A stretch of DNA of 12,701 nucleotides, taken from the NCBI GenBank assembly GCA_036501345.1, contig DASYAN010000331.1:1-12701 (forward strand), read 5' to 3'. The position numbers and the translations under genes are program-made. Positions within the stretch are counted from its first letter, which is position 1. Every line of letters begins with the position of its first letter. This DNA comes from DASYAN01 sp036501345 (GTDB lineage: Bacteria; Chloroflexota; Ktedonobacteria; Ktedonobacterales; Ktedonobacteraceae). Shown one piece after another: positions 1 to 8,000 of this stretch. The notes below the pieces were generated by a model. It was not told the origin of the DNA, did no database searches, and worked only from the letters and a program-made list of their open reading frames with translations.

Positions 1-1371
1 GTCGGTCTCTGCCATAGTGGAGGCTATCGCAGGTTCAAGTTCTTGATGGGTATTGATGTCAGCGACGATAGTAGTAGTAGCAGAGTCGGGTTCTTCAACT
101 AGGGTGTTAGGGTCAGCAACCGCAGGCTGAGATTCAAGGTGGGAGTTGGTGTCATTGACCACGGTGCTAGTTGAAGAAAAATCAGGTTCTTGAGCGAAGG
201 TGGTGTCATCGACGACAGAATGTGTAGGAGAAGGATCGGGTTCTTGGGTGTAGGTGGTGGTATCATCGACAACGGTGCTTGTGGGAGAAGGATCAGGTTC
301 TTGAACGTTATCGATGGTGGTGCTTGTGGGAGAAGGATCAGGCTCTTGAGCGTGGGTAGTAGTGTCATCGACAATGGTGCTTGTGGGAGAAGGATCAGGT
401 TCTTGAATGTGGGTGGCGGTGTCATCGGCAGAGGTGCTTGTAGGAGAAGGGATGACATCTGGTGTGTCCACTTCTTTTGTCAGTGCCGGGACTGGCGTCA
501 CCGCTGGAGGCTGAGATGAAGTAGTATTGGGTTCAGAAGACAAGGAAACCGATTGTTTTATCTGGCTGGCGTCCTCTAGTGCTGTTGCGAAATCCAGCAC
601 ACTGGGAAAACGCTGTTTTGGGTCTTTGGCTAGTGCTTTAAACACTACCTCTTCCACGCTAATGGGAAGATTAGGGAGCTTTTGGCGCAGAGAAGGCGGT
701 TCGACCGACAGGTGCTTGGTAGCTATTTCTTCAGGCGTGCCCAAGAAGGGAAGCTTGCCAGTCAGCCATTCGTAGGTCACTATGGCCAAGGCGTACTGAT
801 CGCTTTCTCGGAGCCGATGCAGTTTGATCTGTTCTGGGGCCATATAGGGTGGGGTGCCCACAAAGGCTTGTCTGCTCATGAAAAAGGTATTCTGGGCAGT
901 GGTTGCGATGCCAAAATCACTGAGTAGAATGTCATTATGTTGCCCGATGAGCATGTTTTCTGGCTTGACATTGTGGTGAATGTGCTTCTGATTATGGGCG
1001 TACTGCAAAGCGTCAGCAATTTGCTTGACGTAGGAAATAACAGTCAAGAGGGGGATGCGCTCTCCTTTAGCATGACGCTGCCGGAGCGAGCCATGAGGAC
1101 AGTAGTCCATCACCAGGAACGGGATGCCGTTGGACACACCAAAGTCCAGGATACTCGCGATATGGGGATGCACGAGGGTGGCAATCATCTTGGCTTCCTG
1201 CTCAAATGCCTTGATCTTTGTCGGCGAAAGATGAGCATGCAGGACTTTGAGAGCCGCCCGCGTTGAGAACTGTACATGCTCGCCCAAGTAGATCTCGGCG
1301 AAGCCACTACGCCCCAGCAAACTTACTAGTTGATATTTGCCTAGTTGTTGTTCAATCAGATCTCTCGTCAT
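1..1371 (-). CDS. Ser/Thr protein kinase-like protein, probable pseudokinase, with repetitive Pro/Thr-rich tail (C-terminus cut by window edge)
   Basis: The frame is open for 457 codons from ATG 1371 to the left edge, so the C-terminus is missing. Residues about 10-265 form a Hanks-type kinase domain. Visible are a glycine loop GRSGFA (20-25), Lys42 in AALK, a probable helix-C Glu59, DFG at 152-154 and MAPEQ at 177-181. Two key sites are degraded. The HRD motif reads HHN (132-134), so the catalytic-base Asp is Asn, while Lys136 and Asn139 of that loop are kept. The second and third glycines of the loop are Ser22 and Ala25. A repetitive Pro/Thr/Asp-rich region runs from about residue 304 to the edge with no membrane helix yet; related kinases often have a membrane segment or sensor domain further on. 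AAGGA lies 10 bases before the ATG. It follows two glycosyltransferase genes on the same strand but has its own promoter. The fold is certain; loss of activity is inferred. Confidence 0.93.
   Translation of the reverse strand, partial: MTRDLIEQQLGKYQLVSLLGRSGFAEIYLGEHVQFSTRAALKVLHAHLSPTKIKAFEQEAKMIATLVHPHIASILDFGVSNGIPFLVMDYCPHGSLRQRHAKGERIPLLTVISYVKQIADALQYAHNQKHIHHNVKPENMLIGQHNDILLSDFGIATTAQNTFFMSRQAFVGTPPYMAPEQIKLHRLRESDQYALAIVTYEWLTGKLPFLGTPEEIATKHLSVEPPSLRQKLPNLPISVEEVVFKALAKDPKQRFPSVLDFATALEDASQIKQSVSLSSEPNTTSSQPPAVTPVPALTKEVDTPDVIPSPTSTSADDTATHIQEPDPSPTSTIVDDTTTHAQEPDPSPTSTTIDNVQEPDPSPTSTVVDDTTTYTQEPDPSPTHSVVDDTTFAQEPDFSSTSTVVNDTNSHLESQPAVADPNTLVEEPDSATTTIVADINTHQELEPAIASTMAETD
139..450 (-). 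repeat. Tandem 57-bp (19-residue) repeat in the kinase tail
   Basis: About six in-frame units encode variants of QEPDPSPTSTVVDDTTTHA. The shared block ggagaaggatc starts at 227, 284, 329, 386 and 443, giving spacings of 57, 45, 57 and 57 bases. One unit has therefore lost exactly four codons (it reads TIDNV in place of VVDDTTTHA). The outermost units are the most diverged: FSSTSTVVNDTN near 139-178, and the VIPSPTS start near 450. Similar but looser Thr/Glu-rich sequence continues to the left edge. The product is acidic, low-complexity and full of Ser/Thr, suggesting a flexible linker or a region of phosphoacceptors. Confidence 0.9.
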
Positions 1372-1396
1372 GACATCTTATTCCTTCTCTAAATGA

Positions 1397-1430
1397 TACA
1401 CTGCCTATTGCACCGATGATAGGCAGTGTA
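1397..1430. promoter_or_regulatory. Perfect 12-bp inverted repeat over the kinase promoter (candidate operator)
   Basis: The arms tacactgcctat (1397-1408) and ataggcagtgta (1419-1430) are perfect inverted copies separated by 10 bases. The right arm contains the predicted -10 box of the kinase promoter and the predicted start site falls in the spacer. A transcript from that promoter would lack half the stem, so a DNA operator for a dimeric regulator fits better than an RNA element for this transcript. Read-through from the glycosyltransferase operon could form a hairpin, but no T-run follows it, so a strong intrinsic terminator is unlikely. Confidence 0.6.
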
Positions 1431-1453
1431 GCAAATCGAAGAAGATGAGTCAA
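1425..1453 (-). promoter_or_regulatory. Predicted sigma70-type promoter of the kinase gene
   Basis: Read on the minus strand, TTGACT (1453-1448) is followed after exactly 17 bases by TACACT (1430-1425). This gives a start site near 1418 and a leader of about 47 bases. The -35 box overlaps the last codons and stop of the upstream glycosyltransferase gene, so the kinase can be transcribed separately from that operon. The -10 box matches consensus at four of six positions. Seen by eye only. Confidence 0.55.
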
Positions 1454-2601
1454 GAAACTATGACATCTTTCAACATTTTGCGTGACGCCGTTGCCACCGG
1501 GTCGACTCCTAAAGTTACTAGGCAATCGCGTGTGGCGCATCCCTCTGGTGTACCTAATGTATGATCGCGGTAGAAACATGGCATGCAGGGCAGGTCCAGT
1601 CGCACAACCGTCGTGCGTTTACTTGTGGGATCACCGGTATATGGTCCCCATGCTTTATGGTTTGAGAGGCCAAAGATGGCGATGGTGGGGGTATTGACTG
1701 CGACTGCCAGATGCATGAGCCCTGCATCGTTGCCAATAAATAAGTCTACTTGTTCCAGTATTGCCGCTGCTACCTTGATACTTCCTTTACCTGCTAGACT
1801 AGATACGGGTACATCTGATGCTATCATATCCATAATCTGCTGGTGTAGTGTAATTTCTTCGGGACCTCCCATCAATACTATCTGTCCACCGACGTCGTGG
1901 AAGAGTGTATTAGCGAGTTGGGCAAAACGTTCTGGAGCCCAGCGGCGTGCTGTACTATAACCTCCACTGCCAGGATGCATAGCAATAATCGGATGTGGAA
2001 CACTTTCTGCAGTGGTATTATCATAGACCAATTGACGCGCTTGCCTACGTTCATCTTCGCTCAAGGGAAGTTCCAGATGTTTGTTGTGGATAGTCGCGCC
2101 AACAGCTTCAGCAATCGCCATACAGTACTCTGCCTCATGCTTGGCTCCGAAACCATCATCCTTAACGTGAACATTGAGAAACCAGCCGTGCCCATTGTCC
2201 AGACCAACACGCCATTTCGCTCCTGTTGCACGCATAAGCAGTTGATGTTTGAGACGCCCAAAACGTAGTGTGAGATGGTGGAACAGGAGCACCGCATCAT
2301 ACTGTCCAGCGTGGAGAGTGCTCCATAGCTCTTTCAATGGAAGCAAAGCTCGTGGATGTGTAACAATCTGCTTCATAGAGTCAAAGATGTATTTATCCAG
2401 AACGATGATGTTATTGATAACTTCCCAGCCATTGAGTAGCCCGGCGGAATCGGGTGTCACCAGCAGATCGATACGCGCCTGTGGATATGTATCCCGCAAG
2501 GCTCGTAATGCCGGAGTCGCTAGTAAAAGGTCTCCGATGCCAGCAAGCTTCACGACTAAGATATGGGCGTTAGGTGATAAAGTAATCTGTGTTCTCTGCA
2601 T
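1450..2601 (-). CDS. Glycosyltransferase family 9 (heptosyltransferase-like) protein
   Basis: The 383-residue product is a GT-B fold GT9 enzyme, expected to move a sugar (ADP-heptose in the classical members) onto a cell-surface glycan at the cytoplasmic face of the membrane. The N-terminal motif KLAGIGDLLLATPALRALR (18-36) carries Asp24, equivalent to the catalytic Asp of WaaC. The donor-site motifs are MHPGSGGYSTARRW (208-221) and GNDAGLMHLA (290-299, Asp292). Four cysteines form CxxC (339, 342) plus 355 and 360, as in many GT9 relatives. Length is normal and there is no membrane segment. ATG 2601 is preferred; an in-frame TTG at 2616 would add five residues but touches the only GGAAG box. 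The gene follows a second GT9 gene after 51 bases, which suggests one operon and sequential sugar additions. Acceptor and donor are unknown. Confidence 0.9.
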   Translation of the reverse strand: MQRTQITLSPNAHILVVKLAGIGDLLLATPALRALRDTYPQARIDLLVTPDSAGLLNGWEVINNIIVLDKYIFDSMKQIVTHPRALLPLKELWSTLHAGQYDAVLLFHHLTLRFGRLKHQLLMRATGAKWRVGLDNGHGWFLNVHVKDDGFGAKHEAEYCMAIAEAVGATIHNKHLELPLSEDERRQARQLVYDNTTAESVPHPIIAMHPGSGGYSTARRWAPERFAQLANTLFHDVGGQIVLMGGPEEITLHQQIMDMIASDVPVSSLAGKGSIKVAAAILEQVDLFIGNDAGLMHLAVAVNTPTIAIFGLSNHKAWGPYTGDPTSKRTTVVRLDLPCMPCFYRDHTLGTPEGCATRDCLVTLGVDPVATASRKMLKDVIVS

Positions 2602-2652
2602 AGCTATTCTATTCAACTTCCGATTATTGGCATGTACTAAGAGTATACCCTA

Positions 2653-3960
2653 TCATATTACTGGTTGGCCTTCTGGGCTGCCATTTTGCAATTTTTGATG
2701 TATAATTGTCAACACTTGCTCTGGCGTAATATTTTTCATGCACTGTGTAGTAAAGAAGCGACAATCGGCAGGGCCTCCTTTAGCAGTGTAACAGGGGCTG
2801 CACCAGATATCGCTGCGTAGCACGGTTGCATGTGGGCTGATCGGGCCACTCATTAGCGGGTCGGTGGGACCATGAATGGCGATCAATGGTGTACCTACTG
2901 CCGCAGCAATATGCATGGGACCGCTATCACCCGTGATGAGCAGGTTGGCACGTTGGAGCAGAGCTGCCAGTTGTGTCAGACTTGTCTTGCCTGCCATATT
3001 GACTGGCTGTTCATGTGTGCGATGTAAGATACTCTCAATCAAAGGCAGATCGTTGGTTGCTCCTGTCAGTACAACCGTCATACTATCGTCAGAGATGAGC
3101 CAGTTGATCAGCTTGACCCAGTAAGGAATGGGCCAGCGTTTCGATTGCCCATTATTGGAACTGACGTGACAAGCAATGATAGGTCTATCAGGCTGTATAC
3201 CTTCCTGGAGCAATATCTCATCTACCTCTTCAATCGCCTGAGGATCGACATGCAACTGTGGAATGCGATTGTCCAAATCGATGTTCGCTCCTGCAGCTTT
3301 TGACAGCTTCAAGCAATAATCGACTTCGTGCAGGTGATCGCCGGATTTCCAGTGTGCTCCTGCCACATTATCAGTCATAAATCCTGGATAACTCTCTCGC
3401 CCAAAGCCAACGCGCCGTTGTGCTCCACTGAGAATTGCCAGTATCGCAGCCCAGGGGCCAAAGACACTTACTGCAAGATCATAATGGAGTGCTTGCAGAC
3501 GACGTCGTAATGCTCCGAGCTCGCGCCAGTTCTGCATCTTGAACAACGCTTTGGGACGTCGCCAGATATTGGGATCGTAGGCAATCACTTCCGCGAGATC
3601 GGGATCGCTCATAACTACTTTGGAACTTGATGGGATAGCCAGTAGATCGATCTCTGCATCGGGATAGGTGCGTTTAAGCGAATGAATCACAGGGAGCGAA
3701 AGTACCAGATCTCCGATCAGATCCATACGCAGCACGAGGATACGTTTGGGATGAAAGGTCTCTGGTGAAAGCGGTACCTGCTTTTTCCCTAGCCTGCCCA
3801 GTTTAAGCAATAGCCCAATAGTGCTGGCGCACGCATAAATGCCCGCGAGCAGAATCCGCTTGCTGGTACGAACCAAAAAGTTGCGTACCTTGTGGCGCGA
3901 GTCTGGACGCGTGGAATAGCCGTAGTCATCTATATGTTGAGATGGTGGTGTCTGTGCCAT
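2653..3960 (-). CDS. Glycosyltransferase family 9 protein with N-terminal hydrophobic segment
   Basis: The 435-residue product is a second GT9 enzyme, clearly diverged from its neighbour. An N-terminal extension of about 70 residues contains a hydrophobic stretch (36-53) after a basic patch, a likely membrane anchor. The GT9 core starts at ILVLRMDLIGDLVLSLP (74-90), with Asp84 as the probable catalytic residue. Further motifs are CHVSSNNGQSKRWP (264-277) and ITGDSGPMHIAAAVGTP (342-358, Asp345). Cysteines at 387, 390, 400 and 407 repeat the CxxC-plus-two pattern of the downstream paralogue. The ATG has AAGGA ten bases upstream, placed in the loop of a small AATTTT/AAAATT inverted repeat (3962-3981) that could modulate ribosome access. 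It is the first gene of the run behind the promoter at 4034-4006. Substrates cannot be read from sequence. Monoderm Chloroflexota lack classical LPS, so another surface glycan is the more likely target. Confidence 0.9.
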   Translation of the reverse strand: MAQTPPSQHIDDYGYSTRPDSRHKVRNFLVRTSKRILLAGIYACASTIGLLLKLGRLGKKQVPLSPETFHPKRILVLRMDLIGDLVLSLPVIHSLKRTYPDAEIDLLAIPSSSKVVMSDPDLAEVIAYDPNIWRRPKALFKMQNWRELGALRRRLQALHYDLAVSVFGPWAAILAILSGAQRRVGFGRESYPGFMTDNVAGAHWKSGDHLHEVDYCLKLSKAAGANIDLDNRIPQLHVDPQAIEEVDEILLQEGIQPDRPIIACHVSSNNGQSKRWPIPYWVKLINWLISDDSMTVVLTGATNDLPLIESILHRTHEQPVNMAGKTSLTQLAALLQRANLLITGDSGPMHIAAAVGTPLIAIHGPTDPLMSGPISPHATVLRSDIWCSPCYTAKGGPADCRFFTTQCMKNITPEQVLTIIHQKLQNGSPEGQPVI

Positions 3961-4005
3961 AAATTTTCAATCCTTAAAATTGGCCTCTGAAGGCTTCTGA
4001 GAGCC

Positions 4006-4034
4006 ATTATAAGGGTACTGTGCGGAGATTGCAA
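4006..4034 (-). promoter_or_regulatory. Strong sigma70-type promoter of the glycosyltransferase operon
   Basis: On the minus strand TTGCAA (4034-4029) is followed after exactly 17 bases by a consensus TATAAT (4011-4006). The start site should lie near 3999, giving a leader of about 39 bases before ATG 3960. Spacing, -10 box and distance to the gene all fit. This is the best-looking promoter in the window. Confidence 0.7.
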
Positions 4035-4037
4035 TCT
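4026..4037. promoter_or_regulatory. 12-bp palindrome overlapping the -35 box (candidate operator)
   Basis: AGATTGCAATCT is a perfect palindrome and its centre, TTGCAA, is itself the predicted -35 hexamer of the glycosyltransferase promoter. A homodimeric regulator bound here would block or reposition RNA polymerase. A 12-bp palindrome can arise by chance in a few kilobases, so the position is the main argument. Confidence 0.4.
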
Positions 4038-4234
4038 AAATTCTCCTCTGGTTGAAGCATAGGAGTTCTCGCTGGAAGTGTGAGCTTTGGATAGGTAGCT
4101 GAAAAAAAGGTTTAAAATGTCCCATCTTTGTCCTGTAAGTGACCAGCAAAAGAGGTTCTCACAAGGCTATGATGAGGTTATCCTATGTATGAACACATAC
4201 ATAAAAAGGCTTGGCGAACTTTATGCTAACTAGC
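4038..4234. other. Divergent intergenic region
   Basis: This stretch separates the leftward glycosyltransferase operon from the rightward small membrane-protein gene. The only structure seen is a short inverted repeat, tatgtat / atacata (4184-4190 and 4197-4203, six-base spacer), about 47 bases before the next start codon. It could be an operator for that gene. I found no convincing paired -35/-10 boxes for the rightward gene, and no small coding region. Confidence 0.4.
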
Positions 4235-4249
4235 GAAAGGAGGCATAGC

Positions 4250-4711
4250 ATGAATTCTCAGACATCACGATTGGCTACTTACTATATTCGCTTAGGTCTT
4301 CCTGATGATGCAGGTCTTAGTGAGATAAGGAAACCACCGTTCATGAGCGTGTTTAGGAAAGCGTTGCTAATACCTGTTCCGTTCTGTATGGCAACATTTA
4401 TGTGCTCTGCCTTCTGGAACCTTGGTCAGATAACGAGTGGGGGATTTTTGGGTCAAGTGACAGCTGTTGTTGCTTATCCATTGATCCTCGTGATGCTATT
4501 GCAACGTTTGATTCTTCCTATTCGTCATAAGCCTTTACTAGATATCAAACACAAGCTGGTCTGTCTCCCACTCATCATAGCATCGGCAATTTTCACGGGC
4601 TGGATTTGGTTAATCGTGGCCCATGATTATGATATTATCAGCAGTCGGTGGGATTTATGTTGGTGGTGTGCGCTCATTGGCGTTACATGTGGCGTTCTGG
4701 CTTACCTCTGA
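4250..4711 (+). CDS. Hypothetical small integral membrane protein, four predicted helices
   Basis: I do not recognise the family. The product has 153 residues. A polar N-terminus of about 37 residues precedes four hydrophobic segments at about 38-58, 65-90, 102-124 and 134-153, and the protein ends at the last residue of the fourth helix. Basic residues sit at 27-37 and 86-102, which would place the N-terminus and the central loop in the cytoplasm. Tryptophans and cysteines are frequent in helices 3 and 4 (WDLCWWC near 134-140). The start is fixed by a near-perfect Shine-Dalgarno, GAAAGGAGG (4235-4243), six bases before the ATG. Upstream in-frame sequence to 4211 has no ribosome site. It is flanked by non-coding DNA on both sides and is probably a single-gene unit. 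Membrane location is well supported; its role is unknown. Confidence 0.8.
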   Translation: MNSQTSRLATYYIRLGLPDDAGLSEIRKPPFMSVFRKALLIPVPFCMATFMCSAFWNLGQITSGGFLGQVTAVVAYPLILVMLLQRLILPIRHKPLLDIKHKLVCLPLIIASAIFTGWIWLIVAHDYDIISSRWDLCWWCALIGVTCGVLAYL

Positions 4712-4777
4712 GGTTTAGGTTATGTTGTATAGTGTGTGCCATTTGCATTTCGTAGTATGGATAACTATCAAGCTGTC

Positions 4778-4860
4778 CTTGATGATAGATAACTATTCAG
4801 AAGTGCTACAAGTCTCGCCTGTCACTGTCTAGCACTCCTGAATAGTTACGGTTCATCAAG
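4778..4860. repeat. 83-bp imperfect inverted repeat with a competing hairpin
   Basis: Two 31-base arms (4778-4808 and 4830-4860) match at 26 positions. An outer 8-bp stem (cttgatga / tcatcaag) and an inner 19-bp stem with one mismatch (taactattcagaagtgcta, 4790-4808, against 4830-4848) are separated by a symmetric 4x4 internal loop, around a 21-base terminal loop. No T-run follows, so it is not a standard intrinsic terminator. A second copy of gataactat lies upstream (4760-4768, repeated at 4788-4796). An upstream atcaag (4767-4772) can pair with the same cttgat (4778-4783) used in the outer stem, so two structures exclude each other. It lies in the 298-base gap between the membrane-protein gene and the histidine kinase gene; nothing else was seen there. 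It could be a regulatory leader, a regulator-binding region or a MITE-like remnant. Confidence 0.75.
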
Positions 4861-4998
4861 TATTGATTACACAATTTTAGGTGAAACCTTATTTATCGTC
4901 TATATATCTAGTAGAGCCTATCCTTCTGTGGTAATATGAAAGTGGGTGCTTGAGATCATCCGTGCATATTAAGCTTCTGCAAAGCCAGCTGTAAATTC

Positions 4999-5003
4999 AG
5001 GAG
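4999..5003 (+). promoter_or_regulatory. Shine-Dalgarno deciding the GTG start of the histidine kinase
   Basis: AGGAG ends six bases before GTG 5010, the ideal spacing. No in-frame ATG with a ribosome site lies nearby, so the gene very probably starts with GTG. Confidence 0.7.
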
Positions 5004-5009
5004 TGAAGA

Positions 5010-8000
5010 GTGGAAAATCAATCATTGCACTATATAAACGAGATATGTGCTCGTTTAGTACGCACTCCAGGAAAACCCGGAGATCTGAACAGCGTGCTTC
5101 AACATATTGGACAAATAGCACATGATGCTTTTGCCACAGATGCTTGTGTTGTCCTTGCATTCAATCCTATCACCAGTGCGTTTATCGGTGGAGAGTATGT
5201 TGGGAGCTTGCAAGAGGGAAACGAGTTGCTCCTTGATAGGTCTAAAAGGGATGAGTTCACGCAAAGGGTTCTCAGAGAGGGTATAGTTCTTGTTGAAGGC
5301 TTGGAAGTGGAGCCTCAGTGGCACAATCACTTCACACGGAAAGAAGAAATTTGCTCCTGCGCGAGTTTAGCTCTGCGTACTAGGCATCGTAACAGATGTT
5401 TGGGAATTATCTATTTAGATTTCAAACATCCAAAGAAGTTCAGTTCCGCTGACTACGCCAGCTTCCAGAACTTTGCAATTCAAGCTTCTTTCCTTCTTGA
5501 GGAAGCATGGTTGATTAGTACCTATGAGAAAATTGCACACATTGGGCAAGAAGTCAATCATAACCTTGGGACAATTGATGAGCTTTTCCAAGCACTGCAA
5601 ACATATGTTGATGCCGTTCTTGATGATAGTCATCAGCTTATGCTCACGATATATCAATCCCAAACCCATACATTAGATTTCCGCATAAGAGAACAGGGGC
5701 GATCCTTTTCCATCAATCAACCACTACAAGGCATATGTCTGCATGTGATTGAAACGCAAGAGCCCTTATTTATTCGACAATTAAGCATCGAGTCTGAACA
5801 ATTACTACACCAATTAGATACTATTGCAACAGAAGTTGAACAAAAGGAATCTCTTATCTTTGTGCCACTGATGCTACGTGGCGTGTCTCTTGGAGTGCTC
5901 TCGATCCAACATGCTCTACCAGATGCATATGGTTGGGAGGACCTTTTCACTCTACAATTGCTAGCAAATTACGTTGCATCAGCACTCCACAATATGCGTT
6001 TATACAGTAGTCTCTATCAACTCAACGAAACGGGTCAGCTACTAACGCAGCAACTAGAATCGGAACAAACATTACAAGCTACTGTCGAAAGAATACGTGA
6101 TGCCACACAAGCTGATATTGCTATTCTTTATCCCTATGAATCGGCTGTTAAACGTTTTATACTACCACCATGTGTAGCTGGTACTCTACAAGATGCAGGT
6201 TTCCCTCCAGAATTAGACCTTACCCCTGATGATATGGCTATCCTTGTATTGCATTATAAAAGGCCTATCTTTGCTAAGGAAAGTGCTACTATATATACCA
6301 TATTGCGTGGTGATACTAATGTCCATCAGGGGAATTTCCAGGAGCGTGAAAATATCTGTTCAACAGCGGCAGTACCATTACAGGTTGGTGATGAGATGGT
6401 AGGCATACTTTTTGTCAACTTCCGCCAACAGCAACGCTTTGATGCTACTCAAAAATTGTTTATTGAAGGACTTGCTCACTACGCCGCTATTGCAATTAAA
6501 AACGCGCAAGTATTCGGTATGTTAAGTCTACGTCGCATCCACGAACTGGAGATTCTCCAGTATATTGATCGTGAGTTGAATCAAACCCTGGAGCTAGAAT
6601 CGATTTTGAACACCATTCTCAGGCTGGCTCACGAGCATGTGCCTTCTGAAGAAGCCGCGATTTTGCTATATAATCCCGAAATACTCATTTTGAAGACAGT
6701 AGTAACGAGTGGTCGTCATGCCGAAGCCCGTAAAATGCAAGCTACCTCCTTACAAAGAAATAGAGGTATTGCCAGCTGGGTAGTGGAGCATAAAAAGGCA
6801 GCACGAGTAAACAGTGTGCATAAAGACTTACCCTGGCGAGACCTTTATTATCCTATCGCTCTCGATATAGTTTCGGAGTTGGATGTACCGCTACTTGATG
6901 GTAACAATGTAATAGGTGTTATCAATTTTGAGAGCATTCAAGAAGGATTTTTCCGTCAGGAAGATCAGGATTTCATGCTCACTTTAGCGGGGCAGGCTGT
7001 ACTGGCGATCAAGAATGCACAAACCTATGAGCGAGAGAAGCGCCTTGCTGAAGAGGGTCAGGTGCTCAATGAGATCAGTAAAGAGATCACCAGTCAGCTT
7101 GATACCAATCATATCTTTGATCTCATTCTTGAGAGAGCCTTACTGTTAACTCGCTCCACTGCAGGTAACTTGATGATCTATGATGCCGAACGGAATGATT
7201 TGTGGATGGCTACTGAGAGGGGTGTATATGAGGACAAGAGAGGTCAACGTCAAAGTTTAGATCAAGGCGTTGTGGGACAGGTCGCAAGAAGCAAGCAGTT
7301 GCTCAATATCACGGATATATCTCAATCCCCGTGGAACGAACTCAGCATAGATTTTATTCCTGGAACATGCTCTGAACTGGCTACACCAATGCTTGCAGGC
7401 AAGGATCTGCTAGGAGTTCTCAATGTTGAGAGTCGCTCTCCGAACAACTTTACAGAAAGTGATGTGCGACTCTTAAAGGGATTAGCGGATCTAGCTGTGA
7501 TTGCCCTTCAAAATGCGCAAGCTTATGAGAGAGAAAAGCGTCTTGCGGAAGAAGCTCAGGTGCTCAATGAAATCAGTAAGGAGATTACCAGCGAGCTTGA
7601 CACTACCCATATCTTCGGTCTTATCCTGGAGAAAGCCTTGATGCTGACTCGTTCTACTGTAGGTAATGTAATGATTTATGATCCTGAACGGAATGATTTG
7701 TGGATGGCTGCCGAGAGGGGCGTGTCAGAGGATAAGAAGCATCAACGTCAGAGACGCGATCAAGGTATTGTTGGCTATGTAGCAACGCGAAAACAAATAT
7801 ATAACGTAGAAGACGTATCTAGACCTCCCTGGAACAAGATATATCTGGCATTTTCCCCCGGGGTGCATTCTGAATTGGCCGTGCCAATGCTCCAGGGCAA
7901 TGAACTACGGGGGGTCCTCAATGTTGAAAGTCTCACAGCTAAACACTTTAATGACAAAGACGTACGGCTACTGAGAGGTTTGGCGGATCTGGCTGTTATC

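Noticed and set aside
139..450. Regularly spaced repeats suggesting a CRISPR array
   Set aside because: The 57-bp units are contiguous, coding and lack unique spacers. They stay in the kinase reading frame throughout.
99..519. Repetitive open frames on both strands that could be read as small repeat proteins
   Set aside because: They are out-of-frame readings of the 57-bp repeat in the kinase tail. The kinase frame is continuous through the region and carries the recognisable domain.
937..1266. Plus-strand open frame of 109 codons
   Set aside because: It lies wholly inside the kinase domain on the opposite strand, and the kinase translation shows conserved motifs across the same bases.
2602..2616. 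TTG 2616 as start of the first-listed glycosyltransferase
   Set aside because: GGAAG is directly adjacent to TTG with no spacer, so ATG 2601 is preferred. It remains a possible alternative.
4211..4249. TTG 4211 as an earlier start for the small membrane protein
   Set aside because: There is no ribosome site before it, and a near-perfect Shine-Dalgarno lies inside this stretch, six bases before ATG 4250.
4861..4998. A promoter for the histidine kinase (TTGATT at 4863 with A/T-rich boxes downstream)
   Set aside because: No -10 box lies at an acceptable distance, and the A/T richness alone gives several equally poor choices.
5010..5520. Bilin or metal binding by the first GAF domain (ICSC cysteines)
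   Set aside because: The cysteines do not sit in a recognisable phytochrome or Fe-S motif, and there is no PHY domain.
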